This document shows positions 34,239 to 46,755 of a DNA stretch of 64,000 bases, piece by piece. This DNA is from Leptodactylus fallax (Eukaryota; Chordata; Amphibia; Anura; Leptodactylidae): contig CAMRHE010000067.1 in assembly GCA_947044405.1 (NCBI GenBank), forward strand, positions 2,177,501 through 2,241,500, written 5' to 3'. The notes beneath the pieces were generated by a model that saw nothing but the letters and a program-made list of their open reading frames with translations, did no database searches and was not told the origin of the DNA. Both the position numbers and the translations under genes were made by a program. The stretch's first letter is position 1; each line of letters begins with the position of its first letter.

Positions 34239-34521
34239 GCAGGACTGTCAAGTTTTGGAGTCAGAGTCGGGGCCAGTTTTGGGTGAAGTTGGAAAAATAG
34301 TTACTGACACCGGCTTCAAAGCAAAACGAATTAATTTTAAATGATATTCAATAATTACTATTAAATAAATAAATTAGATCCATATTTTTTCGCCTATTTA
34401 CTCCCATAGCTCTGTCATGAATTAGAGGATTTTTACTTCTCCCGTGTGACCATTACATCGCCATTTATGAAGGAGCCAGTCGGGCTGTCGGAGCTTTAGC
34501 CTACCCATCCTACAGCCTTAG
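34239..34521. mobile_element. CTGTGGAGTCGG repeat, copy 2 (diverged)
   Basis: The segment begins near GGCAGGACTGTCAAGTTTTG and includes GGAGTCAGAGTCGGGGCC and CCATTTATGAAGGAGCC. It is the same order as 31985-32231 with more substitutions and is thus an older copy. Confidence 0.55.
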
Positions 34522-36616
34522 TCAAAACAACACTGCAGACATCATTTGGCCTTAGCCTCAAGGGGTTTTCAAGATAAGAATATTGATGGCCTATCATTAG
34601 GACATCCAATCAATATCAGATTATGTGGGCCTGATTCATGGCACCCCTGCCGATCTACAGTTTGAAGGGGTTGTGGTGCTTTGGTGAGTGTCACACCTTC
34701 TACTCCCTAGCAACTGTGCCGGGTATTGCATCTTTTCTCTGTTCAAGTGAATAGAAGACAGCATGTAGGTGTATGGAACAGTGTAAACAATGAAGATGCT
34801 GATCGGTGGGGGTGCAGAGTCAGACCCTCACTGATCGGATATTGATGACTGTTCCCATGTGTTTCATGATGCCATGACAATCCCTGGCCTGCTGGACTTG
34901 GCGTCTAATTTTAGACGATGTGCATGTCTCGTCGTAATGGAGACTCATCCTTTGGGGTCCTTGCTGGTGTAGATTTTTGACATAATTTCTGCCAGAGAAC
35001 TGGCATAATTGATAAACCTGAATGGGTCAACCCTGTCTCCTTTGTGTGTCAAAACTTAAAAAGTCTGACTTGTGACAAAAATGTGCCCTTATTCCATAGA
35101 TTCCACTCCACTGGCCATGATAAATCAGCCCCGTCACTTTTTGTTTTAGCATGTGTTGGATTAAGCCGGGACGCCACAGTGATTTTACATGTCCTATTTA
35201 TAGCACTTTGTGACAGGTTGGCGATGACGTCGCATTTTTACAACTGGAATTTTAAATGATTTTGTGGGTTTTGCAAATTAAAAAAAAAAAAAACGAAGAA
35301 ACAGAAAATGATTATATAGGGGATTCTCAGTTATCTCCTTGGCATTATATAAGGAGAACACTGCAGTAGAGCTGAAGTGGTTCAGAGGAACATTACAGCA
35401 TTACTCACCAGTAAATGAGCCTGCGGCACTTGACGCTGGCTCAGTGACCAGTACCGTGACTCACATGCCTTAAAACACATCATATTAGCCGTGCCCTGGT
35501 GATACAGTAATTACTATTGATTTTTTTTTCCTCAAGTGCACGAGATAAAAGTTGTCGTTTGAGCAAAACAACATCTGGGAGAGGAAAAAAGCCATTTTAT
35601 CAGTTATACGAGAATTGCTTTGTGGCAATTAAAGTAAAAAGGGTCTCGGCTTCTAAAACGGGGGGTGGGGAGGGGGTATATACACGGCTATATACAGCTT
35701 GGTAGGTTCCATTATAGGTGAATACTCTTTTGTATTCTTATTGAATTGGTCATCACTCTTACAAGTGCAAAAGGGGCGGGACACCAAAAAACAGAGCACT
35801 GAGCTATTTCACAGCTGTAGCATCCAACCAGAAGACAGCTACAAAACTGACAGACTCCCTTTAAAGGGAACCTGTCAACTATATTTTTCTGCAAATTAAA
35901 ACCAGATATGGAGATTCTATTTTTGTTAATTTGCTTTTATTTTCTTAAGGGGCATTTTCTATTGTATTTTCTATACCTGATCATGGGGGTGGCCATCTAC
36001 CCTGAGCTGTTAGAAGTATTCAGAGATTTTCTTTATTGCAACCACATGAATCATAGGAACCTGTAATCCTGATCATTGATTTCTATGAGGGAGTGTTGTA
36101 GACATGCTTTGTGACCTGTGCAGAGGTCATTGTGCAAGGAGGGGCAAAAAGAGAGCTGTGACTTTAACCAATTGTTAAAGGGGTTTTCCCACAAAAGAGA
36201 TTTATGGCCACATCCACAGTACACCCTATAAATGTCTGATAGCAGTGGGCCCCCCACCTCTGGGACCTGCACCCATCTCTAAAATGAGACCCACCCCCCA
36301 CAGCCTCCATACCCTGCTACTTACCTAGCCATGACCTCTGCGAGAAGACTTTCACCTTTGTAGATTCTCTAACTTCCATAAAAGTGAAGGCGAGTCACAC
36401 AAACGTAGCTCACTGTCCTACACCATTTCTGTAACTCCTATTCACTTCTATGAAAGTTATGGAAACAGAGTAGCTCAGAGCTTCAGAGCTACATTATATC
36501 TGTACAGCCCAACCATAGCTGAAAGGCTTCATAGCAAGGTTATGGCGGTTACATGCAGATGTTCCTATCCCATTTCCCCATGAAAATTTGTACCCCTATT
36601 GCAGAGAAATTCATAA

Positions 36617-36812
36617 TTATTATTATTATTATTTTTATTTATATAGCACCATTAATTCCATGGTGCTGTACATTACTATATTAATTCCATGGTGCTTTAC
36701 ATTTGAGGGTTTACATACAGTACACAAGATGTACAAAACCGATAATACTAACAGTGACCGACTGGCACAGTGGGATAGAGGGCCCTGCCCGCAAGGGCTT
36801 ACAATGATTTAC
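36617..36812 (+). mobile_element. SINE/LINE 3'-end fragment
   Basis: After (ATT)n the sequence reads TTTATATAGCACCATTAATT, then CCATGGTGCTGTACATT, and ends with CTGCCCGCAAGGGCTTACA. The GGTGCT block is duplicated (36640s and 36690s). The pattern resembles the tail of interspersed retroposons common in frogs; the family is not determined. Confidence 0.5.
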
Positions 36813-36988
36813 TCCATAATACGTAAATTAGCAATCTGAAGCACCGAAGGCGGTTCCATTACTCCAAACTGCTATGCTGGAATACGGGATCCCAACTAAG
36901 TATTCAGTCAAGGAAACAGAGCTGAAATTTAGTCTATATCTCATGGACCGGACACATGTGAATCTGGCCTTAGACTGAAGCCTTTCTA

Positions 36989-38554
36989 CAGTCATGGCCA
37001 AAAGTTTTGAGAATGATACAAATATTAATTTTTACAAAGTCTACTGCTTCAGTTTTTCTAATGGCAATTTGCATATACTCCAGAATGTTATAAAGAGTGA
37101 TCAGCTTAACAGCAATTACTTGCAAAGTCAATATTTGCCTAGAAAATGAACTTTATCCCCCAAAACACATTTCAACATCATTGCAGCCCTGCCTTAAAAG
37201 GACCACCTAACATCGTTTCAGTGATTGCTCCATTAACACAGGTGTGGGTGTTGATGAGGACAGGGATGGAGATCAATCTGTCATGATTAAGTAAGAATGA
37301 CACCACTGGACACTTTAAAAGGAGGCTGGTGCTTGCCATCATTGTTTCTCTTCTGTTAACCATGGTTATCTCTAAAGAAACACGTGCAGTCATCATTGCA
37401 CTGCACAAAAATGGCCTAACTGGGAAGAGTATTGCAGCTAGAAAGATTGCACCTCAGTCAACAATCTATCGCATCATCAAGAACTTCAAGGAGAGAGGTT
37501 CCATTGGTGCCAAAAAGGCTCCAGGGCGCCCAAGAAAGACCAGCAAGTGGCAGGACCGTCTCTTAAAAGTGTTTCAGCTGCGGGATCGGGCTACCAGCAG
37601 TGCAGAGCTTGCTGAGGAATGGCAGCAGGCAGGTGTGAGTGCATCTGCACGCACTGTGAGGCGGAGACTCTTGGAGCAAGGCCTGGTCTCAAGGAGGGCA
37701 GCAAAGAAGCCACTTCTCTCCAGAAAAAACATCAGGGACAGACTGATATTCTGCAAAAGGTACAGGGAGTGGACTGCTGAGGACTGGGGTAAAGTCATTT
37801 TCTCTGATGAATCCCCTTTTCGATTGTTTGGAACATCTGGAAAACAGCTTATTCGGAGAAGAAGAGGTGAGCGCTACCACCAGTCTTGTCTCATGCCAAC
37901 TGTAAAGCATCCTGAAACCATTCATGTGTGGGGTTGCTTCTCAGCCAAGGGAATCGGCTCTCTCACAGTCTTGCCTAAAAACACAGCCATGAATAAAGAA
38001 TGGTACCAGAATGTCCTCCAAGAGCAACTTCTCCCAACCGTCCAAGAGCAGTTTGGCGCTCAACAATGCCTTTTCCAGCATGATGGAGCACCTTGCCATA
38101 AAGCAAAGGTGATAACTAAATGGCTCAGGGAACAAAACATAGAGATTTTGGGTCCATGGCCTGGAAACTCCCCAGATCTTAATCCCATTGAGAACTTGTG
38201 GTCAATCATCAAGAGACGGGTGGAAAACAAAAACCAACAAATTCAGACAAAATTAAAGCATTGATTCTGCAAGAATGGACTGCTATCAGTCAGGATTTGG
38301 TCCAGAAGTTGATTGAGAGCATGCCAGGGAGAATTGCAGAGGTCCTGAAGAAGAAGGGTCAACACTGCAAATATTGACTTGCTGCATTAACTCATTCTAA
38401 CTGTCAATATAAGCTTCTGTTACTCATAATATGAATGCAATTATATTTCTGTATGTGATAAAAACATCTGACAAACACACATAAAAACCAGAGGGCAGCA
38501 GATCATGTGAAAATAGAATATTTGTGTCATTCTCAAAACTTTTGGCCATGACTG
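36989..38554 (+). mobile_element. Tc1/mariner element, DD35E type, copy 3
   Basis: This 1,566-bp element is one base shorter than the other copies. TA flanks lie at 36987-36988 and 38555-38556, and the termini read CAGTCATGGCC inward. It lies in a KMT2C intron, antisense to the gene. Confidence 0.95.
37362..38377 (+). pseudogene. DD35E transposase with single-base frameshift
   Basis: The start ATG at 37362 and the first ~290 codons agree with copies 1 and 2, including all three catalytic acids. After CGGGTGGA (38217-38224) one C present in the other copies is missing. The frame then shifts and stops at 38262-38264, losing about 50 C-terminal residues; the original stop would be at 38375-38377. 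It also has SKW in place of SKR just after the GRPRK motif. Confidence 0.95.
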
Positions 38555-40143
38555 TAGTACTAGAGGTCAGGCTGGTCAACTACTAGTGATATCTAGACAC
38601 ATGGAGCACATCAGGTTTTGCTTTTCTTATGCCTTATATTCTAATCTTCAGATCTACATATTGCCATTAAAAAAGTATAAATAGAAGGATGATGTAGTAT
38701 ACCTCTGCTGAGTAATGTTAAATATATGAGTTCACCCTCATGTAGATTTTATGTCCTCGTACACTAAGTTTTAGGACTGCTACAATCTCTGGAGACCCGT
38801 TCTATCAGAAACCATGTGAATTCTGGAAACCAGAAGGATCCCAGGAGGATATTTTCACTAGAACATTCATCAATACCATCAGACTGCCTCATGTACTTAG
38901 AAGTGGCGCACCGACGGGTAACTGGCAATTAAAAATTCTGATATCATCATCAAACTGGGACTGGCAATAAGAAAATAAATCCTCTGAAATCTGTACACAA
39001 ATGTGGAAGAAAAACCTTGATAACCCTGAAAAGTTTAAGTGAAACAAGTATATCTGCTCCCTATGGTTAAAACCCAAACTCCTTAGCGTATTTCAGGGAT
39101 GACCACAATGTTCTCGGACTAGAGGACTGTCATAGTCAGTTCACACCCTCAGACAGTAATACGGTACTGTATGCTTCATTTAACATGTGCTAATAATACA
39201 GCCACGTTGTACAAGTCACAGGCTGATACCGCTATAGTCTATGTATAAGAGATATAGAAGTGTAAAGAAACAGCAATAGGTCAATGAGAACCGGTTGACG
39301 GATGCTTAACTCCCTTAAAAGGGAACCTGTCACACTGAAAATGTAAATCTGTAGATCGTCACGGGATAGAACAGGAGCAGCTGACATACCCCATACGGGT
39401 TTTAGTGGGCGGGCTTTTTCCCCAGTGGACCTCAACAATGGAGAGCCCGGCGCAAGTGTGAACCTAGCCTCATCATTGGCATCTATTAAAGAGCTTTTCT
39501 ATTTATTCCATAAATAAACCTTAAAAGGGTCATCTAAGATTTGGAGGGAGAGGAGAATCAGAAGTAACAGCCCCTCCTTATATAGCAGCAAAACAATAAA
39601 ATATTTCAGATTTTTTTCATTTTTCCTCTATTTCATGCATTATGCACAAATCAAACAGGAAATAAGTGTCACCTCCAAACCCACACAAGGACATTCACAG
39701 TCACACAGACATAAACTACTACCAAAAGCAGAACTACACGTACACATTTGCAAAACTGCAGATTCCTGGGGGTTATATCATTGACCTAATGACCTAAAGA
39801 AAGAAACTCCCACCTTCATCCAGTGACCATTCTGAAAACAATAGTTACAGAGAAGCTGCTCAGGATCTGAAAGAAACCTGTTTGCAGCCAGTACAAAAGC
39901 AGATTTCCCAGTATTCAGTCTCCCACAAATGTTAACCAGAGGAGAGTGCGTGGGATGCCGCAGCCTCTATCCCCATCTTGCACTTATTAAGACACCCGGG
40001 ATGGAGTTCGGCAGCTGCTTGTGCAGGCTGCTAAGGCTTCACAATTCATCCCCACTCCCAGCATCCTCTTCATCTCTATTCACATCCACAGATGCCCTTC
40101 CCCCAGACCTGACTCAGCACCAGTCTGCACAGTACATACGGAC
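38555..40143. other. KMT2C intron tail, no features seen
   Basis: This 1.6-kb stretch is intronic, with only a TTAA-type repeat end near 39316 (AAAAGGGAACCTGTCACACT) and a short fragment ending GTGTGAACCTAGCC near 39470. No exon or complete mobile element was recognised. Confidence 0.5.
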
Positions 40144-40282
40144 CTGCTTTTGGCTTCAACTCCCACAGAGGCAGTGGAGTGCTCGGAGTCTTCGGACAGA
40201 GAACGCTGAAGAGCGGGTGTTAGCTGCGCAGTGTCCGTCACCTCAGTCGGGGCACACTCCTCCACAGATTGTTCTTTAATAT
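40144..40282 (-). CDS. KMT2C: KMT2C exon: acidic N-terminal segment
   Basis: This is a 139-bp exon with acceptor TATTTTCTAG at 40284-40283 and donor AGCAG|GTCCGT at 40144/40143. It encodes IKEQSVEECAPTEVTDTAQ, then TPALQRSLSEDSEHS and ASVGVEAKS, close to the human segment with IKEQSAEE and LQRSVSEES. The donor GTCCGT lacks the usual A at +3 and +4. It is still the only one that gives AG|T (Ser) into EQLCAFC. An open frame on the opposite strand here is a shadow. Confidence 0.93.
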
Positions 40283-43275
40283 CTAGAAAATACAGAAAGG
40301 AGATTGATGTACGGACTGTATACACAAAGCACTCTGAAGATTTCCTCAGAATCAAAAACCACATTCACAACATCCGCAAGTTCACAATCAAAAACCTATT
40401 ACTTTAGGCATGAGTATGTAGGAGTATTTCTTACCACATCATTTTTCATATATATATAATATTCAGCCAAAATACACACCTATAAACTCTATTCAAACTT
40501 AAAGAGAATCATATTAAACATTTATTTTCATTTACCAGACAGATTTAAATCCCTTTAGGGATTCCTTTTCATTTTCCGCTGCCGACGCTCCTGCGGGGGG
40601 GAAGCCACGGCCTATCCTTAGGAGAGTATAGGCATTGCAGTGTTGTCCTATTGGAGTCTATGGGACAGTGTTGAGGACCTACATTCACCACTACAGCTTG
40701 TACGGCATGTGAGCGGTATGTAAACAGTACAGAGAGCCGTGCTGTCTGGGTACTGGTGATCTGCGTGGGTCCCAGGTGCGATCTAATAGTGATGACCTAT
40801 TGATGACACTCCAATGTAAAATGTGTGAATATGCTGTCCATGCACATTAGATTCTTAGCAGCCTCACCGCCAATGCCTTTTGCTATTGGGGTGTTAAGCC
40901 GCCATTAGAGGTGTCTGGCAGCGTCTTCCTCCATTTTGCTCATGCAGAACACACAAACACATGGAAAAGATGAAACAGCACAGATAGCAATCTAAGATAA
41001 CTAACTAAACTGAATGGCCCCCAAATACCAAGCACAACCAACAATCACTTAATATGTATAGCCAGTATAAGGCTTGAGGTGAAGGGCCACAAGACGTAGT
41101 TCTGGATGACTCGGCCTGGATATGTATTACATGGTGACATGTTAAATACAATTGGCTACAATAAGGCAGCTGCGGAAATTTCTGCCACATGTGAATACCC
41201 TGCATTCATAAGGGCATTGCTCCAGGTGCTGCCTCCTTCAATATTAAGCCTCCCCTTTCCCAAACATATATTTATTGTTATGTACAAACCTCTCATGGAT
41301 TGTCAAAAACACACTGAAATAAAGTCCCTAAATATTCTAGCAACACATAAAATCAAATAACCAGGCCCAGGACTTATTAGTTGATGACCTATACCTAGGA
41401 TAGATCATCATCTGAAGATAAGCGGGGTCATAAACCCTGGACCCCCACGGATTAGCTGTATGAAGCAGCAGCCGTGCTCTCTGAGCAAAGTCTCTGCTTT
41501 ATAAGCCATGTGACGTCATGTTCATCCATCACAAGGCCCGTTCACAGCTCAGTCCCATTCAAATGAATGGGCTATGCTGCAATACCAAGCACAGCCATTA
41601 TACAATGTGCCTGAAGCCACAATGCTCACATGAACGCTGAAGCCCCTGCAAAAAGTTGATCAGTGGGGGTCCTAGTTGTCGGATCCCCAGCAATCTTCAA
41701 TTGACGACTAATCCTAAGGATAGGTTATCGATCATTAAGCCTGTAAAAACCCTTGAAATACCATGTCGGTCACTGCAAATAGTAACATGAGTAAAAGACA
41801 CCAATCACTGACTATCGCGGTCTTGTGGAGTGTATGTTGGCATCATCTTTGTGATTCATTTTGAGGTGCAGTGGGTCAGTGTCAGTACTTCAATCACAGT
41901 AATGTAGACAGAGACCAGTGGGGGAAGGGGCCACAGGACAGGGGGTGACCAGGATGCAAGGTTGAAGATTTATCTACATAGTATTTTCTTTTTTTTTTTA
42001 CTAGATATTTTACAGAGGTAAAAATTTAGGAAAGCAGGACAACCCCTTCAGCATAGCAACACCCTGACATTTACATTATAATTAAGGGATAGGTCTAACA
42101 TCTGACAGATCCTACCTAAAAATAGAGAGTGGGGGTAGGCATAACCCTTTAAGGTAAGGACATGTTCAGGTGCACCATAAATAAAAGGTAAACACAATAT
42201 ACAGTAAATTCAATGAGGAGTGTCAGCGCCTAAATTTACACCACACTAATAAAGAGAAAGTCCATTACGTAAACTGCAAGGCCTTGGATTATTCTGTGTT
42301 ATGTCCAGCTACTGTCAGCAAATAATCTGCAAGTCAATGTCAGGTTTACAAAAGGTAAAACTGAAAAGTGCTTGGAAAAAAAAAAAAAAAAAAAAACACG
42401 TGAATTTTTATTTGTAAAAGCTCCATGTATTGCAGTAAGAGTTAAGGCAGTGGTCGACCAATTTCAAGTAGGAATAAGAGGAGGACATGGGATAAGGTTA
42501 AAAAAAACAAAACATGATGACATCCCATTTGTTATCCCGTGACTGTCGTAGCCAATCAATGGCCTCGGGTCAACAGTGTACAAATAGCACATGGCTGCTG
42601 AGGTTAATTGGTCATGTGAAAATTGTGGACAGGTCAACATTAAAGCCTGTGATTGGCTGCAACAGTCAAGTGACCACAAATGGCACAAACCAGAAATGGT
42701 AAGTTATGACTGATTTTTTTTTTTTTTTTTTATAAAAATCATATCATGTCCTGCCCTTATCCTCCATGTAAATATAGTTAGATCCCTTTTAATGAACATG
42801 TCACAATGGGGCATCCATTTCGATATTATGAACAGCTGGTTAAGGTCAAGGTGTGGGGGTGACTTCCAGCATGGTCCAGCACTAAAGTACAACATACAAG
42901 AAAGGTCCATCGCACTGCCAGAAAAAATTGCAATGTCTTATTGCAGAGCTCAAAAGCACTGAACAGCGATATCTAGGCATTCAGGCCTTCCTCCAGCTCC
43001 ATCACTATTACTACAGTATACTATATATATACAGCTATTGAAGGCCAGAGTGCTACTGTACCAAATTCACAGCTTTATGTCAGCCATTCAGGGGGTCACT
43101 AGGATGCAGCACATCCTATATTCACAAGGCATTGGTCAGTCCAGAAAACGCAGTCAGAACTTGGACAGTTATATAGATGGAACAAAGCCGTGTGAATAAG
43201 CCCTTAGTGAAGGGAACAGACCATTCTGAGTTTTCTAGCACCCTAGTTTTTCATTTACGCAATGCAGTAACTTAC
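40283..43275. other. KMT2C intron, old MITE-type repeats
   Basis: This 3.0-kb intron contains a GGTCATCA-type palindromic repeat at about 41386-41760 (paired TGATGACCTA / TAGGTTATCGATCA) and homopolymer A/T runs (41985-42000, 42378-42398, 42714-42731). No additional exon is seen. Confidence 0.55.
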
Positions 43276-43364
43276 CTGTGTCAGCAGAGTTTTCCGGTTC
43301 TGCTGCCTCCAGTCCATCCATACTATCTTCATCCTCCAAAGCAGTCTTTCCTCTACTCCGAGGC
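43276..43364 (-). CDS. KMT2C: KMT2C exon: second coding exon
   Basis: This is an 89-bp exon with acceptor TTTGTTTCTAG at 43366-43365 and donor ACACAG|GTAAGT at 43276/43275. It encodes PRSRGKTALEDEDSMDGLEA, then AEPENSADT, almost identical at the start to human KMT2C exon 2 (PRSRGKTAVEDEDSMDGLE). The first base is the third position of a codon (Lys in human), so a further upstream coding exon is required. That exon was not found in the window. Confidence 0.93.
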
Positions 43365-44338
43365 CTAGAAACAAAAATAAAGATTACTCCAATGAAACAA
43401 CAACACAAAGAAAGCTTCTAAGTTTCAGAATTTCTAGCTTTTTTCTTAGGATTCACTTATCCATGTGAGCACCATAATATATCTGAGCATGAATAGCACA
43501 TCATGGATGTATCTCATTTTATTAGTTCATCAATATCAAGTATATGTATTAGTATGTGAACGCCACTGGAAACATGACGACACCAAACATTACACCTATC
43601 ACTAAAGTGAAGCGTCCAAATATTACACATAAAGGGTTCTCCCATTAGAGACAAACAAGGCTCAGTCCCATTCAAGGCTTATATACTAAGATTTTTCTGT
43701 TTATGGAGCGCCACGGTTCCTGCAAGCAGCTGAACAATAGGGCTGCTGAGAGTCAGACCTTCACTAACCTGATATTGTTGATACTGATGGATTGTCTATC
43801 AGTATTAAAGTCCCCCACAAAAATACCTTTAAAGCTCTGCCCCCCGCAGTCTGACTGACAACCTCTCCCTCCTCGCTTGTACCGTTCTCAGTACGCACAG
43901 TACTGAGTGTACACAAGATCTCCATTGCTGCCTCGATTTCTAGCCAGGGATATTCAAGACTGATAATGATGCCCATCCTCAGGGTCAACCGAGTACAGCA
44001 TATGCAGATGGCTCTGTACACTGTGTAGAGGCTGTGCCATGTTACTGTCGCTCAGCTCCTACTCACTCAATGCAAGCAGAGCTTCAACAGGACAAAACGG
44101 CCACTGAACAAGAACTATCTGCTTCTGGCTCCATACACTGACCCCCTGAGGGACCCCAATGACTAACAGGGTCCTTCGGGTGCCTGTTGTTTTCAAAGTT
44201 CCCTGACAAATCGCGCTTGCAGGACCTTTTCATCTGTTAGTTTTGATGGACTCTGCGCAGACTCCAATACAGATATGAACATAGCAAAGTATATGTAGTA
44301 TAAATAATCAACTTTTTTTTTTTAACCAGAAAGTCCAT

Positions 44339-44625
44339 TTAAAAGGGATTGTCCAGCCCCAATACAAATTTGATGACCTATCATTATGTGATCTGTCAGG
44401 GTTCCACACCTGGACGCCGCACAGATCAGCTGTTCTAGCAGCATCCAGGTTGTGCTGCAGTAATAGGAGCGGCACGGAGCAGGTTGATGTAACGTCTCAG
44501 AGGCTGCTAGAACAGATGATGTGTATGGGGTTCAGGAGTCGGACCATGACAGATCACATAATGGTGACCAATCCTGTGGATAGGTCATCATGAAATTTTG
44601 ATTTCGGGCTGGACAACCCCCTTAA
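44339..44625. mobile_element. TTAA-flanked palindromic MITE
   Basis: The left end is TTAAAAGGGATTGTCCAGCCC and the right end GGGCTGGACAACCCCCTTAA, each trimmed to TTAA. Inner motifs TGATGACCTATCATTATG and CATAATGGTGACCAATCC are also paired. There is no ORF. Confidence 0.8.
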
Positions 44626-45257
44626 GTAAATTTGGCATCTAAAAGAAAACCAGAGTGTCACCTGTGCCAACAAAGAAAACCCCCAAAAAGGGTTCATAAT
44701 GAAGAACACACAAAACAGCAATGACTACTGGGCTGGAGTGAATAAAGTATATTCACATTTTTGCAAAGCCTGTAATACAAGGTATCCACTCTAAAACTGA
44801 TTTGCAGATAAGGGCCCTATTACACTGTCCGATTGCACATAGGACAAGTGCCACTTGTTTGCATCAGCCCAAATAGCACAGGGCAGTGCAGTTCAGTGTG
44901 AACGATTGCTAACCTGACTTCTGCGCCCCGGTTCGGCTGCACGGATTCCGGCAGTATATCCCTGACGTCTTACAGCAATGCACTGCACATAATCTATGGC
45001 TATTATTCTGCATAAAAGGGGCAATTAGTCAACAAAGAAACAATTTCAGAAACTCCTAAGAGTGCTTGATCCAGATAATAGCCCTGAATATCAGGCTGTG
45101 TAATGGGGCTGTATGGCTAAGGACACATGATGTGCCTGGGGGGGGATGTCCCCTACAGAGCTGCCCACAACAAAAAGTAGTCAAAGAGGGCTGGTTTTCA
45201 CCATGAATTCCAGGCACCATTTCCAAATGGTTGGTCCTTGCTTTCAACTGGCCATTT

Positions 45258-45435
45258 CTTTTATTTTGCTTACTTGTATAGCACCATCATATTCTGCAGC
45301 ACTTTACAGACATTGTCAGTCACTGTCCCATATAGGGCTCACAATCTACATTCCCTATCAGTATGTCTTTGGAGTGTGGGAGGAAACTGGAGTACCCAGA
45401 GGAAACCCACGCAAACACAGAGAGAACACACAGGA
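45258..45435 (-). mobile_element. SINE body, reverse orientation
   Basis: Read on the minus strand it has the same order as 16893-17086: GTTCTCTCTGTGTTTGCGTG, CTCCAGTTTCCTCCCACACT, AAGACATACTGATAGGGAA and then GTAAAGTGCTGCAGAATATG. It lacks the tRNA-like head. Confidence 0.75.
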
Positions 45436-46755
45436 CTCCTTGCTTGACATGCTGAATGTTCAATACCCGCAGTGGAAGACATTTGGTTTTTTTTTGCAGT
45501 TTGGATGAGATTTGTTTAATTCCCATCTCCTACACAGATCCTGCACTGCCAGTTGATTAGCCACCGCAGATTTCAGTGTGGCTAATGTGCTGCGAATACA
45601 CAACGTATGTCCCTGGCCCAAACTGGTTTTGTGGGACAAATATATTGATGACCTATCCTTAAGATACATTATCATTATCCGATCACTGTGTGTCTAACAT
45701 CCAAGACCCAGGCTGATCAGCTGTTCCCAGCAGCAGATACATGGAGCTGGAAGAAGATGGCTGCATTCTCTGTGTAGTCGCCAGACCAGGTTACTGAAGA
45801 TCAGCTTCCATTCACTTGTATAGGAGCAGAGCTCCGTGTAATGTACTGAGACAAGTCACTGCAGAACAAAGCGGTCTGCTACTAAGTCCGTTCTCATGTA
45901 AGATCTCCCCATCGTTCGGCTGTTCAGAGAGGCTGAGGTCAGTGACATCACATTCAGTGCTCATACCGCCAGGCTGCAGCTTAGTCACCAAAAACCCCTT
46001 TAAACAGACTAAAGCAGAATAAAAAGCTTGTTTTTATTCTAGCACAGCACTCAGTATTCTAAAAGGCTAGGTCAACCTTCGAAAACATAAATAAAAAAAT
46101 TATTTCAATGCATTTAAAAAAAAAATAATAAAGCAATGTTGCATTGGGTGTTATTTAAAATTTCCCTACCATTTGGTTTGTACAGCTGCTTTGCAGACTG
46201 CATGTTCCCATGGTAACAGACAACAAAAACTGTAGTCTGATCCCGCAGTCATATTCTCTTCCATCTTTTCTGACTGACCTACTCAATGTATGTACGTTAG
46301 CACAAATTATAGGTCATGTGACCGCACATTCATCAATCACATGGCCTTATCACAACTCGGTCTCAATTCAAGTGAATGGACTGAGCACAAATATATGGCA
46401 CTGTGCTTGGAAAGGACAGAAGAGGCTGTAGTGCTCACGCTCTAGCTTCTTAAACAGCTGACTGGCCAGGGGCCCAGGAGTCTCATCCCTGCTGAGGTTT
46501 CATTGATGACCTATCTGCAAATTGATCCTTGGATCAATTAATAAGTCCTGGAAAATCACTTTAACCTGGTCTTAACTAAACTGATATGCCTCATCAGAGG
46601 CTGAATGTGCTTTGCTTCTTCCATGCTTTATACTGAAGCACTGCTAAAAAGGGTATATACAAATATTATAATACATTTTATACAGTGCCAACATATTCTG
46701 CAGCACTGCACAAATAAATCTAAAATGGGAAAAAAAAGCAACTTTGCAATAGGCC

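Larger units (their letters stand above)
31606..40143. other. KMT2C intron: repeats and DD35E copy 3
   Basis: This 8.5-kb intron contains two copies of a CTGTGGAGTCGG-ended repeat (31985-32231, 34239-34521), TTAA-type repeat ends near 32996, 35862 and 36177, the (TA)n/(CA)n microsatellite, a SINE or LINE 3'-end fragment (36617-36812) and the Tc1 copy 3 element. No exon is seen. Confidence 0.6.
471..43364 (-). other. KMT2C: KMT2C (MLL3) gene, partial: 12 internal coding exons
   Basis: Twelve minus-strand exons can be joined with GT/AG borders and consistent phase into one open frame of 2,248 bp. The protein follows vertebrate KMT2C in order: PRSRGKTALEDEDSMDGLE, IKEQS, EQLCAFCYCGE, STQTASDEQGSKFWDELSQ, the ePHD, three PHD fingers, then a linker ending GMGKPAITKRKFSPGRPR. 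KMT2D, the paralogue, differs at these sites as I recall it. Known role: H3K4 mono-methyltransferase of enhancers in a complex with UTX, PTIP, NCOA6 and the WDR5/RBBP5/ASH2L/DPY30 core; the N-terminal PHD cluster has been reported to bind BAP1. Exon 1 and everything after the linker (later PHDs, HMG, FYR, SET) are outside the window. Intron lengths run from 242 bp to about 13 kb. Assignment to KMT2C is from recall of the family, not a search. Confidence 0.95.

Noticed and set aside
39929..40279. 116-codon plus-strand frame
   Set aside because: It overlaps the KMT2C exon 40144-40282 on the opposite strand and is a shadow of it.
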